Source of the DNA: JANLTP01 sp031363055
GTDB taxonomy: Bacteria; Pseudomonadota; Gammaproteobacteria; Burkholderiales; Burkholderiaceae_E
Length of the DNA: 26,869 nucleotides
NCBI GenBank assembly: GCA_031363055.1
Contig: JANLTP010000006.1
Coordinates: forward strand, 1-26,869
Direction of reading: 5' to 3'
The position numbers and the translations under genes are program-made. Positions 24,129 to 26,869 of this stretch are shown here, one piece after another (positions within the stretch are counted from its first letter, which is position 1; the number at the start of each line of letters is the position of its first letter). The notes beneath the pieces were generated by a model that was given only the letters and a program-made list of their open reading frames with translations, had not been told where the DNA came from and made no database searches.

Positions 24129-24982
24129 GCGCTGCGGCGCCCGCGATGAAATCGGCCGTGCTGCAGCCAACGCTGATTCGCGACCCGGCCTGGATCCAGC
24201 GGCTGTTCTGGTTCGGCGCCGCGTTGGTCGTCATTTGGCCGATGATGATCGTGGCCGAATTCAAGCCCTGGATACTGGTCGAGAGTCGCAATCTGAAGCC
24301 GACGCTGAAGTTTCTTGCAGACTTCGTGCCGCCTAAACTCGATGGCGAGTTCCTATGGTTGGTGGCGGTTGAAACCTGGCGTACGGTGGCGATCGCAACT
24401 GCAGGCATCTCATTGGCTCTGGTATTGGCCATTCCGATGGCGATCGTGTCGGTGCGTGCCTTGTCGATCTCCGGCTTGACCGGCCGGATGGCGGCTATGC
24501 CGGCCGTCGTACGTCAAGCGGTCCGGGTGGTGATGATCTTGTTGCGCAGTGTTCCCGAGTTGATCTGGGCGCTGGTGTTTGTGCGCGTGGTCGGACTGGG
24601 ACCCACCGCAGGTGTACTGGCGATTGCGCTGACTTATGGCGGCATGCTGGGCAAGGTGTATGGCGAAATACTCGAGAGTGGTGATGGCCAGGTCACCACC
24701 GCTTTATTGCGCAATGGCGCCGGTCGCGTGCAGGCACTGTTCTATGGCCTGTTGCCGCAAAACGCGCCCGAGCTCACCAGTTATACGGTCTACCGCTGGG
24801 AATGCGCGATTCGATCATCAGCCGTCTTGGGGTTTGTTGGTGCCGGAGGACTCGGCCAGCAAATGGACGCGTCCATGAAAATGTTCAATGGCTCCGAGGT
24901 CGCGACCATGTTGTTGGTGTTCATGGCACTGGTATGGCTAGCCGATTGGGCCAGCAGTTGGCTGCGAAAGACACTCGGATGA
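24125..24982 (+). CDS. PhnE-like ABC importer permease 1
   Basis: 285 residues with several membrane helices: about 26-44, about 80-110 (AVETWRTVAIATAGISLALV), around 135-175 and near the C-terminus. The PhnE-type binding-protein-dependent transport signature is in the second half: YGEILESGDGQVTTALLRNG, then YTVYRWECAIRSSAVLGFVG and AGGLGQQM. I chose ATG 24125, which overlaps the ATPase stop by 4 bases; TTG 24119 two codons earlier is also open. It has about the same length as permease 2 and the two show similar second halves, so they probably form a heterodimeric channel. Confidence 0.88.
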   Translation: MSAAAPAMKSAVLQPTLIRDPAWIQRLFWFGAALVVIWPMMIVAEFKPWILVESRNLKPTLKFLADFVPPKLDGEFLWLVAVETWRTVAIATAGISLALVLAIPMAIVSVRALSISGLTGRMAAMPAVVRQAVRVVMILLRSVPELIWALVFVRVVGLGPTAGVLAIALTYGGMLGKVYGEILESGDGQVTTALLRNGAGRVQALFYGLLPQNAPELTSYTVYRWECAIRSSAVLGFVGAGGLGQQMDASMKMFNGSEVATMLLVFMALVWLADWASSWLRKTLG

Positions 24983-25812
24983 CAGAGCATCGTGCGGTTG
25001 CCGCCAATCAGACCTATCGTCTGCCGCCGAAACTTTTTTCGGTTCGCTGCCAGGCCTGCTGGTTCGTGCTTGGATTGATGCTCCTGGCCGCCGCCAGTTT
25101 TCTGTCCCTCGATCTGCAATGGGGCAAGTTCTTGTCGATGCAGGCGTTCGCAAAGATGGCTAAATTCATAGCCGAGTTGCTGTCGCCGTCGTTTGAATGG
25201 AAGTTCCTTGCCAAGTTGCTGCCGGCGACGCTCGAAACCCTCGCGATGTCGGCACTGGGTACCTTGATGGCCGCAGCAGCGGGCCTCGCGCTGGCCTTGC
25301 CAGCCAGTCGCACGCATAGCGCCGATAGCGCCCGCTGGCGCGCTCTGACGCGCCTGGTACTCAATGCATTGCGCAGCATCCCGGAACTGGTTTGGGCGGC
25401 GTTACTGTTGATCAGCGCCGGGCTGGGCCCGTTCGCTGGGACCTTGGCGCTAGCCATGCACACGACCGGCGTGCTCGGGCGACTGTTTGCCGAGGCGCTC
25501 GAGAATGCGCCAGTTGAAGCGGGTCAGGCACTGCGCCTGCGCGGTATCAGCGAGTCACAAGTATTCTGGTACGCGCTGGTGCCGCAAGTGTTGCCGCAGT
25601 TGATGAGTTACACGCTGTACCGATGGGAGAACAACATCCGCGCCGCCGCTGTGCTCGGTGTGGTGGGCGCTGGCGGTCTCGGTCAAATGCTGGCGTTTCA
25701 TATGGGTCTGTTCCAGATGTCCGAGACCAGCACGGTGTTGATTGCGATGCTGCTGCTGGTAGCGTTGGTCGACGGACTTAGCTACCTGAGCCGTCGCTTT
25801 CTGACGCAGTAG
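24979..25812 (+). CDS. PhnE-like ABC importer permease 2
   Basis: 277 residues. Membrane helices include 27-44 (CWFVLGLMLLAAASFLSL) and others around 85-110, 130-165 and 240-270. The transport signature is FAEALENAPVEAGQALRLRG, then YTLYRWENNIRAAAVLGVVG and AGGLGQML, matching permease 1 position by position. ATG 24979 overlaps the TGA of permease 1 (ATGA), and the frame upstream of it lies within permease 1 and is not real coding sequence. Last gene of the importer operon; a convergent SbtA-family gene ends 67 bases downstream. Two separate PhnE-type permeases with one ATPase and one binding protein form a complete importer. Confidence 0.88.
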   Translation: MTEHRAVAANQTYRLPPKLFSVRCQACWFVLGLMLLAAASFLSLDLQWGKFLSMQAFAKMAKFIAELLSPSFEWKFLAKLLPATLETLAMSALGTLMAAAAGLALALPASRTHSADSARWRALTRLVLNALRSIPELVWAALLLISAGLGPFAGTLALAMHTTGVLGRLFAEALENAPVEAGQALRLRGISESQVFWYALVPQVLPQLMSYTLYRWENNIRAAAVLGVVGAGGLGQMLAFHMGLFQMSETSTVLIAMLLLVALVDGLSYLSRRFLTQ

Positions 25813-25838
25813 CACGCTCGGCGCCGGGTATTGGCCCA

Positions 25839-25860
25839 GGCTTTAACCCAAGCGTTAGCC
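25839..25860. terminator. Weak bulged hairpin between convergent genes
   Basis: GGCTTTAAC and GTTAGCC can pair over a CCAAGC loop, with a 2-base bulge, between the ends of the permease 2 gene and the SbtA-family gene. No T-tract. Directly downstream, the short element GC[AG]T[TC]AGCC occurs three times within about 30 bases. Confidence 0.2.
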
Positions 25861-25879
25861 TATGCATTAGCCGCAAGCA

Positions 25880-26869
25880 TCAGCCCAGGCAGTACTGCGC
25901 AACGAACGTATACAACGGAATGCCGAACAGGATGTTGAGCGGAAACGTAACGCCCAATGACAGTCCGAAGTAGAGCGAGGGATTAGCCTCGGGAATCGCG
26001 TAGCGCAGCACCGCCGGAACAACGATATACGAAGCACTGGCCGACAGCACCATCAACAGGGCGGCGTCGGGCGCCGGCAGGCGCAACAGCATGGCCAGGG
26101 CCAAGGCTATCGAGGCATGCGCCAACGGGCCGATGCTGGCGTAGGCAATCAGGATCGGCGATCGATCCCGGACCGAGGTGAAGTTTCGGGCGACCATCAG
26201 TCCCATGTCGAGCAGAAAGAACGCCAGCATGCCCTTGAACAGATCGCTCGAGAACGGCGCCATCATGGCCTTGCCGGTATCGCCGCTCAAATAGCCGATC
26301 GCCATTGCACCCAGCAGTAACAGGTGCGCACCGTCGGTAAACGATTCGTGCAGAATTTTGCCTAGTTGCGTGCCAGTGCCAGTGCCGCCTAAGGTGGCGG
26401 TGGCGGCACCGCCCGATGACGAGACCGCGACCATGCTCACCGGCCTGCGGCGCAGCGAGTTCGCCAGCAATACCGCCATGATGATGGCCGGCGACTCCAT
26501 GACCACCATCGCAACAGCCATGTGGCCACCAAAGGTCATCTGCTGGGCCTCCAGATACTGCATGGCGGTCACGAACGTCACCGCACTAACCGAGCCGTAA
26601 GAGGCCGCGATCGCGGCCGCATCGAAGTGTGACACGCGGCTCTTGAGCAGTTGATAGCCCAGCGCCGGCACGAGGAAGGCCATCAGCATGGCCGCTGCGA
26701 GGCTGAGCATGACCGAGGCATTCAATCCAGACTGGGCCAGTGCGAATCCGCCTTTCAGACCCAGCGCCATCAGCAGATAGAGCGACAGGAATTTGGAGAT
26801 CGCCGGAGGGATTTCGAGATTGGACTTGAGTGCGCCGGCCAAAACGCCGAACACGAAAAACAGGATGGC
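25880..26869 (-). CDS. SbtA-family sodium-dependent bicarbonate transporter (N-terminus cut by window edge)
   Basis: 329 residues are visible and the frame stays open to the edge (AILFFVFGVLAGALKSNLEI), so a short N-terminal piece, probably about 10-20 residues, is missing. About ten membrane helices in two halves are separated by a charged/Gly-rich central loop (LRRRPVSMVAV to GTGTQLGKI). Family markers are IPPAISKFLSLYLLMALGLK with GG, ASYGSVSAVTFVTAMQYLE, the central SFTDGAHLLLLGAMAIGYLS, FFLLDMGLMVARN, and SASASYIVVPAVLRYAIPEA with NPSLYFGLSLGVTFP near the end. The cyanobacterial founder SbtA imports bicarbonate with sodium; many homologues in heterotrophs are uncharacterised, so the substrate is only presumed. 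No SbtB-type PII regulator is visible, though it could lie beyond the edge. Confidence 0.88.
   Translation of the reverse strand, partial: AILFFVFGVLAGALKSNLEIPPAISKFLSLYLLMALGLKGGFALAQSGLNASVMLSLAAAMLMAFLVPALGYQLLKSRVSHFDAAAIAASYGSVSAVTFVTAMQYLEAQQMTFGGHMAVAMVVMESPAIIMAVLLANSLRRRPVSMVAVSSSGGAATATLGGTGTGTQLGKILHESFTDGAHLLLLGAMAIGYLSGDTGKAMMAPFSSDLFKGMLAFFLLDMGLMVARNFTSVRDRSPILIAYASIGPLAHASIALALAMLLRLPAPDAALLMVLSASASYIVVPAVLRYAIPEANPSLYFGLSLGVTFPLNILFGIPLYTFVAQYCLG

Noticed and set aside
1..26869. Insertion sequence or phage remnants
   Set aside because: No transposase, integrase, terminal inverted repeats or att-like duplications found.

Overview
The window looks like chromosomal DNA from a GC-rich proteobacterium, most likely a betaproteobacterium (Burkholderiales-like). 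This is inferred from protein style: a MSHA-type pilus cluster with an MshL secretin, a small cupin of the WHRH/RPG type, a PhnD-like protein of the 'putative selenate' group, and a KGQELI-type pilin. No rRNA, tRNA, CRISPR array, transposase or phage gene is visible.

Layout. Left edge (1-1800): the C-terminal end of a glutathione S-transferase (+), a cupin gene remnant decayed at both ends (-), and a TTC38-like TPR protein (-). The core (1860-19190) is a MSHA-type type IV pilus locus in two divergent units. The minus-strand unit runs from 17255 down to 1860: mshL (secretin), mshN (TPR), mshE (assembly ATPase with an MshEN c-di-GMP domain), mshG (platform), a GspL-like MshI, MshJ-like and MshK-like proteins, a large PilX-like minor pilin, a class-III-signal pseudopilin, an ABC-2 permease, a small exported helical-repeat protein, a pilin and a diguanylate cyclase. 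Most junctions from mshL to the helical-repeat protein overlap or lie within 3 nt, which indicates translational coupling. The plus-strand unit (17473-19190) has an ABC exporter ATPase overlapping mshM by 4 nt.

How the core may work. MshL/M/N/E/G/I/J/K form the envelope machine and the pilins form the fibre. The diguanylate cyclase beside a c-di-GMP-binding ATPase suggests a local second-messenger switch. The ABC ATPase and ABC-2 permease sit in different units of the same locus and probably pair. They recall the PilGHI ABC transporter of Myxococcus xanthus type IV pili, and this is the most interesting part of the window.

Right part (19191-26869): a 368-bp AT-rich intergenic region with a possible promoter and dyad, a triple fasciclin (FAS1) lipoprotein (+), a convergent enoyl-CoA hydratase (-), an intergenic region with an 18-bp tandem repeat, and a four-gene PhnD/C/E/E-type oxyanion ABC importer (+). 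The window ends in an SbtA-family sodium-dependent bicarbonate transporter (-) whose N-terminus is cut by the edge.
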